The notes under the pieces are model-generated. The model searched no databases, was not told the DNA's origin, and saw only the letters and a program-made list of their open reading frames with translations. Positions 38,101 to 50,208 of a stretch of 64,000 nt of DNA are shown piece after piece. The position numbers and the translations under genes are program-made. Each line of letters begins with the position of its first letter. The stretch's first letter is position 1. Origin of the DNA: Oreocharis arfaki (taxonomy: Eukaryota > Chordata > Aves > Passeriformes > Paramythiidae); assembly GCA_013398015.1 (NCBI GenBank), contig VZRR01012414.1, positions 1,124,037-1,188,036 on the forward strand. Direction: 5' to 3'.

Positions 38101-41100
38101 AAGGTTTCTGCAGAATCCATTTGCATCTAGCAAATTTTCAACATGAAAAGATGTCTCCTTTTTCTGGCTTTCACTGTTGATGGGGAAGAAGATAGCACAC
38201 CTATTACAGCAGGGTAAGGAGAATACAAAAATTTTAGCAATTATTTTTTTAAGGAATCAGTCTGTTCTTCAGAAAAACCAGATAAATCAACAGCCTAATT
38301 ACACAAAGAGAAAAAAGTCAGGAAACCCAGGTCTGCCCATAAAAAAGTCTTTTTGGGAAGAGAAGCTCCAAATTCTTGCTGAAATTCCTGTAAAATTGTA
38401 TTCTCCTATTACTGTGGGTCTGGAGAACTGTGCTGGTTAGTTTGCTTTTAGCCTTGGTGCTTTCTCATAGCCTGTCGAGGCAAGTGTGTGTCCGAATTGA
38501 TTACCTCGGCTTTTAGGTTTAAGAATTTGTGGACAATGCTACTCAAAGCTGATACAGTACATATGCACTCTCAGTTGGGATGGGGAAGCTCTTCCATATC
38601 ACTCATTGCCTTAGGTAGCCCCTTAGAAAGTCAGGGTACTGGCTCTAGACAGCAAGAAGGCTAAAAACCTATAAATCAGAGGGCCAAGCTAATGTGTTGT
38701 GTTGATAGTCCATGACAGGCTAAAAGTGTGTGTGTACAGTTAACTCCTGTTTACCTGTGGGCAAACAGCTGGCCTGTAGATCTGAACATTTATTCACCTT
38801 TTTTTTTTTTTAGAGAACCTTGTGATCTTCAATATTTGAAGTGTATTTTAAGGTTACTTCTGTAATGAGAAATGTGTTTAAAATCCTGCTAGTGTTTTCA
38901 TGTTATTGGGGACATCAGTTATGGCTGATTAAAAAATTAAATCTGTGCAAATACTTACATTCTGAGAAGTCCCAAACTACTGCTTCAGGGACCTAAACCT
39001 TGAAAAAAAAATCTAGTCTAGAATTATTTTGAGTACTTTTACCCATTGCCTACTATATAAATACTGAGTAAGAGGTAGATTCATTCTGTTTTAGCTGCTT
39101 GGTTCTGAAAAGCAGAAACTGTTTTATTTGTTTCATGATACAGGTCTGGTTTCAGTTCAGGACATATCAAGGAGAGGGAAACAAACCAGAGTTACCTTAT
39201 TCGAAACAGGTCATCCATTTACAGAAATGAAAAGCTTTTTCCTTTCTTTCTGATGCTGATATTCACTGGTTTCCTCTCTGTTTAAAAGGACTGAACTAGT
39301 GGAAATTACTCATTTTACCAATTTAAACCGTACTACAGTAGTAGACAGTGAATTGCTTTAAATCAAAATGATCAAAAAGACTTTTAGATCATCTCTTTTA
39401 ATCATTACTTAAATGAACAAACAAGAAACCTGCATTCAAAACAGCTATTTTCAAGGTTTTTTACATATACCATCTATCATTCCTTTTCCCGAAAGAGACT
39501 AATATGGCAACTGAATGCAACCCTCGTCACTAAATTTATGCCTTTTAGAGAGAAAGATAACCTAAATATCTGTCTACTAAAAAATTCTGTATTTTGGGAG
39601 TCATTTATCCAGATTCTTAGACTTTTCATGGGTTTTTTTGTTTGCTTGGTTGGTTTTTTTTTGTTTTTAATGATAGAAATGGTAAATGGTACATTTATCT
39701 TTTCCTAGATAATGGTTTCATTTTCACTTGTGGTTTCTGTCAAGCTTCATTAGGATGGAAATTGGAATTCAATTAAAAGGTTACAAGCCCAGCATTTAAA
39801 AATTGTTTATATGTGTACATTTACATACTGGTTAAATAGAAAAAGTAAATTTTAAATATAAGTTGTTTTGATAAGTTAAATGATTTATTAAACAAATATA
39901 GTGCTATTTCTAATTTAGATCCTGGCCACTGCATCCTACAAGAATAAATAATTGATAGAGCTCATTTTCTTTCATATACTGTTTATTCAAAGGTTAGGGA
40001 AAGAAGGCATATTTTCTACTTAAAAAAAAAATCCTTATTAATTTTCGATATAAAATAAATTGAAATTAAGAACACTTTTTTTTTCATTTGCAAACAGCTT
40101 ATACTCTCAATAAAAGTCTACCTTAATTTGACTGCATCTGCTTAGCCAGTGGTTTCCAAAAATTCAGTGATTTCTTTAACTTTATTTCAAAACTGTAATG
40201 GCTTGAGCATAGCTTTTTTGTTTGAATAAATATGATTTCTATAAATAGCAATGTAAAATTATAGTATTGTGGAAGTGTGGTCCTTAGCATAGGGTTTTCT
40301 TAAATTCATTTTAATTTTGATGGGTTTTTTTTAAAACTACATTTATAGAAAACTTTAGTTTATGATTCTGAAAGCATCAACAATTATATTCTCTGCCTAA
40401 ATTCCTCCACTGCAGCCTCATTTTAGTGGGTCTTAAAAAGGAGAATTGTTGAGCATTAATGTTGAAATGTCTTCAGACAGGTGTAAAAGAGTAGCACAGT
40501 TTTTTACTGATTTAAAACCAAACCAAAGCTATGTCCAAAGAGAACTTGCAGAGACAGGGAGGCTTCGTATCCTTGCTGCTTTACACTGACAGATCAGTCT
40601 GGTAATACAGTACGTGAAGTAGATAAGCAAGATAAGTAAGATGCAAAGTCACTGCATCTGAAGACTTAACTAAAAGCTATGGGCAGCCAGCCACACTTCT
40701 TATCCATATGATCCTACTGTCATGTTGTCTTGTAAACTTTAAACATTTTTATTGGAAAATACAATTATTTAATATTTTATACTTAGCCCTGTACCTTTAC
40801 ATAGTACATCTTGCCTTAGTGCATTGGAGCAGACCATTCAGACTTTAGATTCCTGAGTGGGAGTGTGTTTAAGCTGTATGTGGTCAAAAGGGACCAGCAA
40901 GATTTAGCTTGTGGTTTTTTTCCTAATATGTTCCTACAGCACAGTTGGTTTATGCAAGAAAGTCTATTTCGGGATTTGGGAAGCAAGTACATGGCTACCA
41001 AATCTTTGACTAACAGTAGAGATAGTAACACTAATAGGTGGCAGAAATACCACCAGATGACACTGCTGACAGATTTTGTTCTGTCCCGTGTTCTGTCCTT

Positions 41101-41328
41101 TTCTTCATGGTCTGTGATACTTCTCCTCCCCCACCCCTCACCTCTAAATGCAAAACATAATGAGAAGAACATGATAAAGCACACTGTAAGCAGCTACATT
41201 ATTCTTTAGACTCATTATATTGTGTGTAAAAGAGATGAGCTAAAAAACCAGATCATGCAATGTAGAGGAGGTTGAATAGAAAAAAACTGTAGGAGGTACT
41301 GGTTTTCTTTCTTCGTTTTTTTTTTTTT

Positions 41329-41367
41329 NNNNNNNNNNNNNNNNNNNNNNNNNNNNNNNNNNNNNNN
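41329..41367. other. Assembly gap (39 N)
   Basis: N run flanked by poly-T on both sides. The gap is probably a homopolymer or LINE tail of unresolved length. A single N also sits at 42523. Confidence 0.98.
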
Positions 41368-44039
41368 TTTTTTTAATCCCAAATGGTCCATATGCTAAAA
41401 CTCACTTATGTTATACTTTCACTCCAATCAGTTCAGTTGCTCGAAATCATAGTCAGTGCTGAGCTTTTTCCTTAGAAATCAGAATGAAAAAGCTGTGGCT
41501 TTAAGTCTTGAATAAGCCTCACTTTAGTCCTGGGGCAGATTTGACCTTCTTTTAGAATAACTCCGAGAGCACAGTATGGACTTGTATCTGGTCTAAAAGT
41601 TCTGCTTGGTGCCATGCAAAGGCATTTACCATAAGAAAGGAAAGTATTAAATGCCAGGCACAGAAAAACTTTCTCACTGGAGAAGTCTCCTCTTTCTATC
41701 TTCAAAGATAGTTTTAAAAAATCCTTTACAAATATGCAATGAGTAAAGACCTGCTACTCCCTGTACATGCTTATATTCTCACAACTTCAAAAGTGTCTCT
41801 GTACCTTTGCCTGGAGTCAAATTGTCAAAGGCACAATGAATCTAAGCCTTTGCAGCCTCCTTTGGTATGTAAATGAACTCAATTTTTTCCTATATTCCAT
41901 TATGTAGATTTAAGTTGTGGTTCTCTATGCAGGTCAGGAAGGCTAAATCTTGTTTCAATCTTTGCTGAGGGGCTATTCACAATTGACACAATTACCATAA
42001 ATACAGTTTTTTGGTAACTATTTTACTGTTTTTAGAGGCATAATTTAACACATCTATTAAAATGTTTAGGCCTTTATTGACCTTTTCCTCCTGTAGCAGC
42101 TAGGACCTCAGTTTTGATTTCAGATCTTTTCATGCAACTTTTACTGAAGTCAGCTGTAGTACATGAACGCATCCAGTGTAGGATACACCTTAACACCCCA
42201 AAGAGGTGATATGATGCAGTTCAGGTCGTGCATCTAATAGTTTTATAATCCCAATATTTAGACTGCAATTGCAACATAAACTTTGTATAATTTCAATTTC
42301 TTTTTCTAAGGAAAACTTTAAAGCTCTCCTCTTCCTATTTTTTTTTATTTTTTGCATCACCATTCATGATAGAAGCCAAAAATGTGAGCATTTTGCAGGG
42401 AGGCATCTAAAGTTAGACCCGCCCCTTTATATCTTTACTGTCGATTTGGTTTGTTGCTTTTTGTTTGGTTGGTTGTTGTTTTTTTTTTTTATATTACAGA
42501 GATGCCGATGAGGGATTGCTTANTGTTACTATAACATTATTATAGCAAAAGTTCTGTGGAAGAGGTTGAATGGGACAGCTATGTGACTGGATGGCTGACT
42601 GTATCCTGTGAGTTGGAGCAGAACCACTGCTATTCTACTCTAAATTTATCTTGCAACCTGTAAAGTCGATGAAGATGCTATCTTGTAGTAGAAAGTGAGT
42701 TCTGAGAATGCAAGGTTTCCTGCTGATTCAAAAATGGAAGGACACAAAACCCTTTTCTTTTTTTCTCCTCTTTTTTTTTTTTTTTTTTCATCTGTAAATA
42801 TATTTGATAAATTTTTTAGTTTAGTAAGGGGCATGTCAACTTAGAGCTAAATAGAAGCATCTTTTTTCCCAGGAGGAGTAGCCCCATTATCAGCTGGTCA
42901 AGCAGAATTACTCCATGTGAGATACATTTATACTAAAATGCATCTCTTGTTCTAACATTGCAATACTGTATTGATTACATAGAAACTACCTGAAATGGTC
43001 TGGAGAATGTAATACTCTACTCTGCTGTTAGAAAACCAGATGAAGTGATGAACTTCCAGATCAGTAGCAGTGAAAACTCTCCCAACTCATTCTCTGTCTT
43101 CCTTCCGCTTCGAGAAATAAGTGCAGTGTATTCAGAGACACAGCTCCATGCCTATCCCTTCCATTTATCACGAGGGAGATATCCATAAATTTTGTAGTAC
43201 CACTTGATTGTATTTTGCCTGCAAGTTCTTATTGAACCAGAAGTGTCCAGTGATTTGTTGTTGTTTTCTTTATACCGAGCTCATGTAAGAACGATGACAA
43301 GGAAACTTTGCTAGGTCACTGTTACTCTGGAAAGAAAGGAACCTTGGAAATTTTGTGGAAAACAGCTACAAATATATGAGAATGAAATTTCAGGAAAGCT
43401 TGGAAAGGTTAGCTACAAATATTGATGGATTTTCAGCACACACTTAAAACTAAAATTAAATGGGAATTAAAATGTCTATGCACAGATATTAGTCCATTGG
43501 GAAGCGGAATGAGCAATTTTGCCAGAGTTAATGAATTAAGATGATTTTAACTATACGGAAAAAACAATGATGAAGGCTAGGTTTTTGTCTTAAAAACTAA
43601 TTAGTGGAGAATTCCTTTTAAGAATATATTTGCCATCATTTCCTTCATCGACCAGGATAGGAGAATGCATTTCACACTGTGAGTGCTAAGGGCAGTTTCA
43701 CGAAGTGAAAATTAGTCAGTTGTAAAACTAAGTTTTACAACAATAGATGGGGGTCAGCCGCAGTGTGTCATTCTATGTATAGATTAGAAGTAAAGACACA
43801 TCCGTGGAGGCTGAGAGAACTATAAAGTGGAACTTGATCTAATTTTTTTCCCTGTGGTGGTGCCTAGGTCAGGGCTACATTGGCCTAATGACTTTACTTC
43901 ATGCAGCTGGAAACAGTCTCTACACCAGAACCCTAAAATAACTTAAACTTTTAAAGATTCTTTGATTTCCTTAATATTTTAGAGAACAAAGTATTTTGGT
44001 AATAATTTTAAGCTTAGATGTTCTCTAAAGTGAATATTG

Positions 44040-44425
44040 AACTATACAACTGTCCAAAAGCACCCTCACTTGCCTGGAGAAAAGAAGGCTCCGGAGAGGC
44101 CTTATCTCTCTCTACCTGAAAGGAGGCTGTAATGAGATGGGGGTCAGCCGCTTCTCCCAGGCAACCAGTGACAGGACAAGACGACATAGCCTCCAGCTGC
44201 ACTAGGGGAGGTACAGGCTGGACATGAGAATTTCTTCATGGAGAGGGTTGTAATACATTGGAATGGGCTGTCCAGGGAGGTCGTGGAGTCTATCCCTGGA
44301 GGTGTTCCAGAAACAATTGGACATGACACCCAGCGCTGTGGTGTCTAGTTGGCAAGGTGGTGATCACTCAAAGTTTGAACTTGATGATCTCAGAGATCTT
44401 AACCTTAAATGAGTCTGTGATTTTG
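44040..44425 (+). mobile_element. CR1 LINE 3' end
   Basis: This is a 5'-truncated CR1 3' end. It contains the recognisable series ctggagaaaagaaggctc, ccttatctctctctacctg, aaaggaggctgtaatgag, ttcttcatggagagggttg and gtccagggaggtcgtggag. It ends in gaacttgatgatctcagag and a tail resembling the CR1 terminal ATTCTRTG-type repeat. It lies in the sense direction within TRDN intron 1. Open frames on either strand here are not genes. Confidence 0.9.
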
Positions 44426-45734
44426 TAATTAAATTCTGGAGAGTATTTTTAGTGCTTACTGGTGCTGTTCCTATATATAAATCATGCTTTACATTTTCCA
44501 CTTGACGACTGGGTTTTTCATGTGAGTAACACAAAGAAGAAAAGTGATTACTGCACTCTTCATTCTCCTGGAAATGGCCACATCTGGTGGGCTTCAGGGC
44601 CTGTGAGATTCCTCACTACTCCCTGCCAGAGCCATTTGCAGTGGTATGCCTCTCTTTCCAGTGCTGGATGGCTGCGGTAGTCCCATGTCTCCAGGTGCAG
44701 CAAAAAGGGCAGCTGAGCCTGTGCTCCCCGTAGGCACACAGCCCTCCAACCCACCTTCATTTCCCCACCGCTTGCACCCTCATTAATCATCCTGTCTATT
44801 AAATTCTTAGTTCTGATGCCTCAAATCAGTGCTATTTCAAGCAGAACAGGCAGCAAGAGTATTTCTTAATTCTTGTACTTACAGTGCTTTTGAGTTTATT
44901 CTCAAGCATCAGAAATCTTCGTGTTCTGGAATAATTTTTCAGCATAGCAGAAATTTGTCTTAGATACTGCAAACTTTGAGTGAAATTTCAGCTAACTTTG
45001 TCCATTATTCTCTCAATGGTACTGAGACACTCTGAGCTATGAATGCAGCATATTTATTTGCAGATATTATGAAGTTGTAATCATTGATTCCTTCTATCTG
45101 CAGACTGCAACTTTCCTCTCTATTCTTTCATCAAGCTGTTTACATATTCTTGGCATTTCTCAAATGTGAATACAATTTTAACTTCCAGATGCTCCATCTT
45201 CCCCAAGAAATGCCCAGGTAGGCAGATATGAATTACATCTTCTTTTGAAAATAGATGTACATCAGTTGCATTGGAGCAATTCCAGTGTCAGTCTTGTCCC
45301 ACTGGAGGAAGCAGCTGTTCTTCAGGTGAAACTACTTAACTAAGAATAAAAAAGCACCTTATAATGGTATTATGTGTCTGTTTTCTAACTCAGAAATCTA
45401 ATTTTCAGCCAATTCCATATCTCCCTGTTTTTCTATGTTTATGCAAATAAGCAGAAAGGAGACTTTTCCTCTTGTCTTGTACAACACCTGCAAAAAAATT
45501 CTGCAGAAGCCTGAATTCCTAGTCTTGTGGGCACAAAGGACATAAAGCAGTTATGATTAACATTAGGTCCTTGTGTTAAAGATTAGAAAGAAATGGTAGA
45601 ATAAAAGGACTTGTAAGTCCTTAAAAAATTCTCTGGATTTTCTTTCCACCCTGACTACTCGTTTTCTCAGTTACCTGGCGACCAGCTCGTAGTTTGCTAA
45701 GTAATACGGAAATCAATCTCCAGTCTGCAAAAAA

Positions 45735-45777
45735 ACCCAACCAACCAACCAACCAACCAACCAACCAACCAACCAAC
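45735..45777. repeat. CCAA microsatellite
   Basis: About ten copies of CCAA. The Gly-Trp-Leu-Val runs in reverse-strand frames are products of this repeat. Confidence 0.94.
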
Positions 45778-48290
45778 AAAACACCGATAGGTTTCTTTTT
45801 TTGCACAAGAGTAGGTATCAAAACAAAGAAAATGTATAATATGTGCTAAAAATTGAGTGTTTACAAAACCTTGTGAGGTCCTGGTTGTACAGGATTCCTC
45901 TTTCTCCTCTGTCATTATCTTTAAATGCAAGCAATACCAAAGCACCTTCTCCTTTATGGTGTGCTTTACTTGAGCATAAATCGAACATCAGTTGCAACAT
46001 TAATGCACTTTAAACCAAAATGTGCTGTGTATTCTGCAGACAGAGAAATGAAGGTGTAAAATCTTCAGGCTTAGTGTACTTCACTGAAGAACCGCACCCT
46101 GTCTTAAAGCTTAGGTTGTAGAAGCATATTGTAAACTTCAGAAACTTCAGTGTATTTTTTGAAGTATATTTTAATATAACAGTTGTCTCAGTAGTTTCTT
46201 CACAAAAAAACCGAAAAAAACCCCACCTTTTTTTTTTTCAGTTGTCTCTAAGGAATATACAAGTGAGACCCACCTTCCCATAGATCGAACTGATTCCAGT
46301 TAGTGGGAACGAAAACTCAGCTAGTATTTTAGGCTTTCACAGAATGCATTCTCTACACTCCTATTCTTGAAGATAATATTCAGAGTTTTTCCCTATCTCA
46401 GTCCTACTTTTACTCCACTTTCTGTGTTTACTGCAAACTCTTTTACATTTGTGGACTCATTGAATATTTCTGGTCAATGACTTTGAATCAGCCATTGTTG
46501 CTATTATTAATAACAAAATCCTTCTTGTCTTTGAGGTTTTTGTAGAGAATAATTTCACTTTGTCTAATTATACAATTCTAAGTCTTCAAAAAGTAGATGC
46601 ACTTACTTAGGCCTTTAATGAATATTGTCTGCATGAAATTTGTTAAATCTCTGAATTTGGCTTAGGAAAAGATTCACCTGTTTTCAACCACAGTCAGGTC
46701 TTTCTATGTCTGCTTTCAATCTTTCTACTTCTTTCACGCCTTTCATTATTTTAATTGGAAGAATCAAGGTTTCCTGCCACATTAAATATAGAAATATTAC
46801 CTTTTATTCTCACAGTGATTGAAGAGCTTTTTTTCAATCATTTTGAATAGAACTAGAACTGTAGTGGTGTTTCATCAGCTGAAAAAGAAGAGTACATATT
46901 CTATGTGAAAAAGCACATATTTTTAGTCCTTTATTAACATTTAGTACTCTTCTGATTTACTTTTGGTTGAAGAAACATAACTTTTGTTTTGGCTTTCCAA
47001 CTTGCTTAAATGCCAGGGCAATGAAGAGGGAAGATAAGGAAATAACAAATTACTTTATTCTTCATTGATTTTACAACCAGAATTTAATGAACACTTTTTT
47101 TTTTTACATAGATATGAATAATGTGGACTTCCAAACACACAGGCTATTAATTTTCTGTGGATCTCTTGTACAAATACCATTTTCATGGCTTGTGTGCTTC
47201 TGAAGGTATCATCAGAATTTATTCTGTATAAATAAAAAAACCAATGAAACAAAAAAAAACCCCAAACCAATAAAAATAGCAAGTATAATACAATGTCTCA
47301 TGGCCTTCCTCTATCTAATATTGTGAATGCTATTCATTACTCATTCAATTATATTAGATACATTTTGTGTCTGTTCTTGTCTTCCACCATAATAGTTTAA
47401 TAGCATTGTGAAAGTACTGTAGTTTGGGGCCATGATTGTGTTAGTGAGTGAAAGATTATCAGTTACATGACCATAAGAATATAGCAAATGTAAGCTGTAA
47501 GGCTGAAATATTGACTGTAAATTAAGTGTTCATTTTCAATAGATGTGAAAGAATGCATTTTTTATTTATTAGCACTTACATAATTAGAGCTGAAGCTGCA
47601 CTCTATTGATATAATAGAAAAGGAAATTAATAAAGAAAGGTTAGATGATGAATAGGCCTTTGACTAGAATATAACAGCCAGCAAAATCTTGCAAGCCTGC
47701 AGGCAGGATAGCTAAGTAACTCTCGAAAGCTTTTTTAAAAGTTTAGAAAGGACCATCAACTTCCACATCTGCAGAGGACACCTCTATGTCTTTTCATTTT
47801 ACTGGCAAAGTTATGAGTTGAAACTGCTGTATTAATACTAAAGAAGTATCAGACAATTTCTTGAAAGTTTCCTGAAATGAGAAAGTAGCAGTAGCTTCTG
47901 TGTTCTCAGAATATAAGAAGGATTCTAAGAATTCAAGAAACTTTATACATATGCTGAATGTGTATTGAAAGCCTAAAAAAAATGGCTAAAGAAAAACAAC
48001 TACAGTCATGGGAAGCCTGCACTGTGTGTAGTGTAGAGGAGCAGCAAGACAGAAGTTAGGACATTCCCCTCGCTTCTTTTCTTCAGAATGAAAATAATAT
48101 GACCTTTCATCAGAGTGTAAACTGGAGGTGATTCCTCAGGATTTTAGCTTTCGTATTTTTCATATATTTCTAATTCTGAAATGCTTTAATGTGTAACTCT
48201 AAAACTCCATATAGACTGCTAGCTGCTGTTCTCTCATTTTTGTCAGACAGAACAAGTCTTCCTTAGGCCTGAACTTCGAGGACACCTTAC

Positions 48291-48578
48291 TGTCTCAGGC
48301 CCCGAAATATGTAAACAAAAGTGGGGGGAGAGGGGGGTGAACAAACTTAAAGTAAACGACTTCATTACCTAAAGCTGTAATTGGAGGATTAATCCCTGAT
48401 GTGCAAATGGACCAAACTTATAAAAGTATGAAGAACTCATGACCTATCATCCATTTTTGGGTGTAGCACCTGCGACTCTGACTGCCCAAAGTGTACGTGA
48501 AGGCCCTTCAGTAAATATACCCTCTTTTATCCTCTTAATTTTGTCTAGCCTCTGCTTTTAGGTAGTCCCATGAAGGCA
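48291..48578 (+). mobile_element. Probable solo LTR
   Basis: It begins TGTCTCAGG. A TATA box (cttataaaag, about 48418) is followed by gggtgtagcacctgcgactc, a TCAGTAAATA signal region near 48510 and a pyrimidine-rich end. A long G run (gggggg aga gggggg) lies near 48324. The right edge is uncertain and no target duplication was found. Confidence 0.6.
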
Positions 48579-49784
48579 TCAGAGGGAGGATAAATATTAG
48601 AAGACTAGGGGCAAATAAATCCAGATTTGAAGATCTATAAAAATACACAAAATACAATTGCACATTTTGGATGAGACCAGAGACTATGTGAATATTTAGT
48701 AAATAAGAGAACATTGTGTTTATATGGACATGTTTGAGCATCATCAGAAAACTTGTGAACACAGGACAGGTTGTCTGGAAAACAATGCCAGCTATCATCT
48801 CCGATTCAGTGATATGAAATAAAAGGGTTTTTCTGCCGGGTGGAAAACATTGGGACAAAATTAGGACAAACATGCATAGATATCCTCTTCATGGTTGAAC
48901 TTCAGGCATAGGAACGCAACTTTGTTCTTGCCTTTTTCTATCCCGCCAAGAGTCAGAGATCAAAGCACAAAATAACGAAGGTCGAGGCAAGATGCCAGGA
49001 ACATTGTAGATGTCCTGCAAGTATCTGATGCTCACGCAAGGCGCTCAGGCTGGGTGGAAACTTTGCAGCACCTGCTGTTACTGTGGGCTAGGAATACTGG
49101 AGCTGTATGGATCTGCTCTATGGAGAATGTGGGGAGGTGTTACAGCTTGTGAAAAATAGCTGAATGGTTTTGTGATGACTTTGTGCATGTTTACAGCAGA
49201 TGCTAAAGATTAGTTGATTTAGAATCCATGGGAGTTAATAAGGAAACCATCATACCAACCAGGTCAAAATTTTTCCTCGATGTAGCTCACTTTCTGTTCC
49301 AGTTAGCAATAATAACATTGAGGGCCCACCTCAAAATGGTGTCTTTTTTTAAACTTCAAATAAAATCTTTTGAAATGTACTGAGGCAAAACTTTAACATT
49401 ATGAAAGCTTTTTGGACTGATCATCTCCTTAAAATAAGTGGAAAGGTTTTCTTCTGTTCTAAGATGTATCACTGAGTTTTGAGGACTGCTCTGTTGAAGT
49501 CTGTTTACATGTTAATTAGTCTTCCACTGCCAAATTAGGCTGAAACTTATGGCTTATGTTATAAAGCAGACACAGGAAATGAGAGAGGCTATGAACTTCA
49601 GGAATATTCACATTCCAAAAATGTAAGGAAATGGATTCCGCATCCATACGTAGGGCAGACAGTTCCCTAGAAAGAGCAACTTGGTCATTTCAACAATTTT
49701 GTTTCATTTTTATTCTAATGCTAACTAGAAAAATGCAATGAAAGTAAATTAAAATTAATGATATATTTGCAACATTCTATGCTG

Positions 49785-50208
49785 CTGAAGAGTCTAGAGC
49801 ATAAGTCTTATGAGGAGCTGAGGGAACTGGGGTTATTCAGCCTGGAGAAAAGGAGGCTCAGGGAAGATCTTATTCCTCTCTACAGCCACCTGAAAGGAGG
49901 CTGTAGCTAGGTGGGGTTCAGTCTCCTCTCCCAAGTAACAAGCAACAGGACAAGAGGAAATGGCCTCAAGCTCTGCCAGATGAGGTTTAGGTTGGGTATT
50001 AGGAAAACACTTCTTCATGAAAAGGGTGGTTAAGCATTGGAACAGGTTGCCAAAAGAAATGGTGGAGTCACCATCCCTGGAAGACTTTAAAAGATGTGGC
50101 ACTGAGGGGCATGGTCTAGTGATGGCCCTGGCAGTGCTTAGAGTTAACAATTGGGCTCTGGATGATCTTAAAGGTCTTTTCCAACCTAAAGGATTCTCTA
50201 ATTCCATG
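49785..50208 (+). mobile_element. CR1 LINE 3' end
   Basis: This is a second 5'-truncated CR1 copy with the same series of blocks: aactggggttattcagcctgg, aggaggctcagggaagatct, cacctgaaaggaggctgtag, ttcttcatgaaaagggtgg and catccctggaagactttaaa. It ends in ctggatgatcttaaaggtct and ggattctctaattccatg. It differs from the copy at 44040 at many positions, so it is an independent insertion and not a duplication. Confidence 0.92.

Noticed and set aside
45621..45945. Frames with GWLVGWLVGWLV runs
   Set aside because: They are translations of the CCAA microsatellite on the reverse strand.
49833..50207. 124-codon - strand frame
   Set aside because: It is antisense to the CR1 3' end, which explains it fully.
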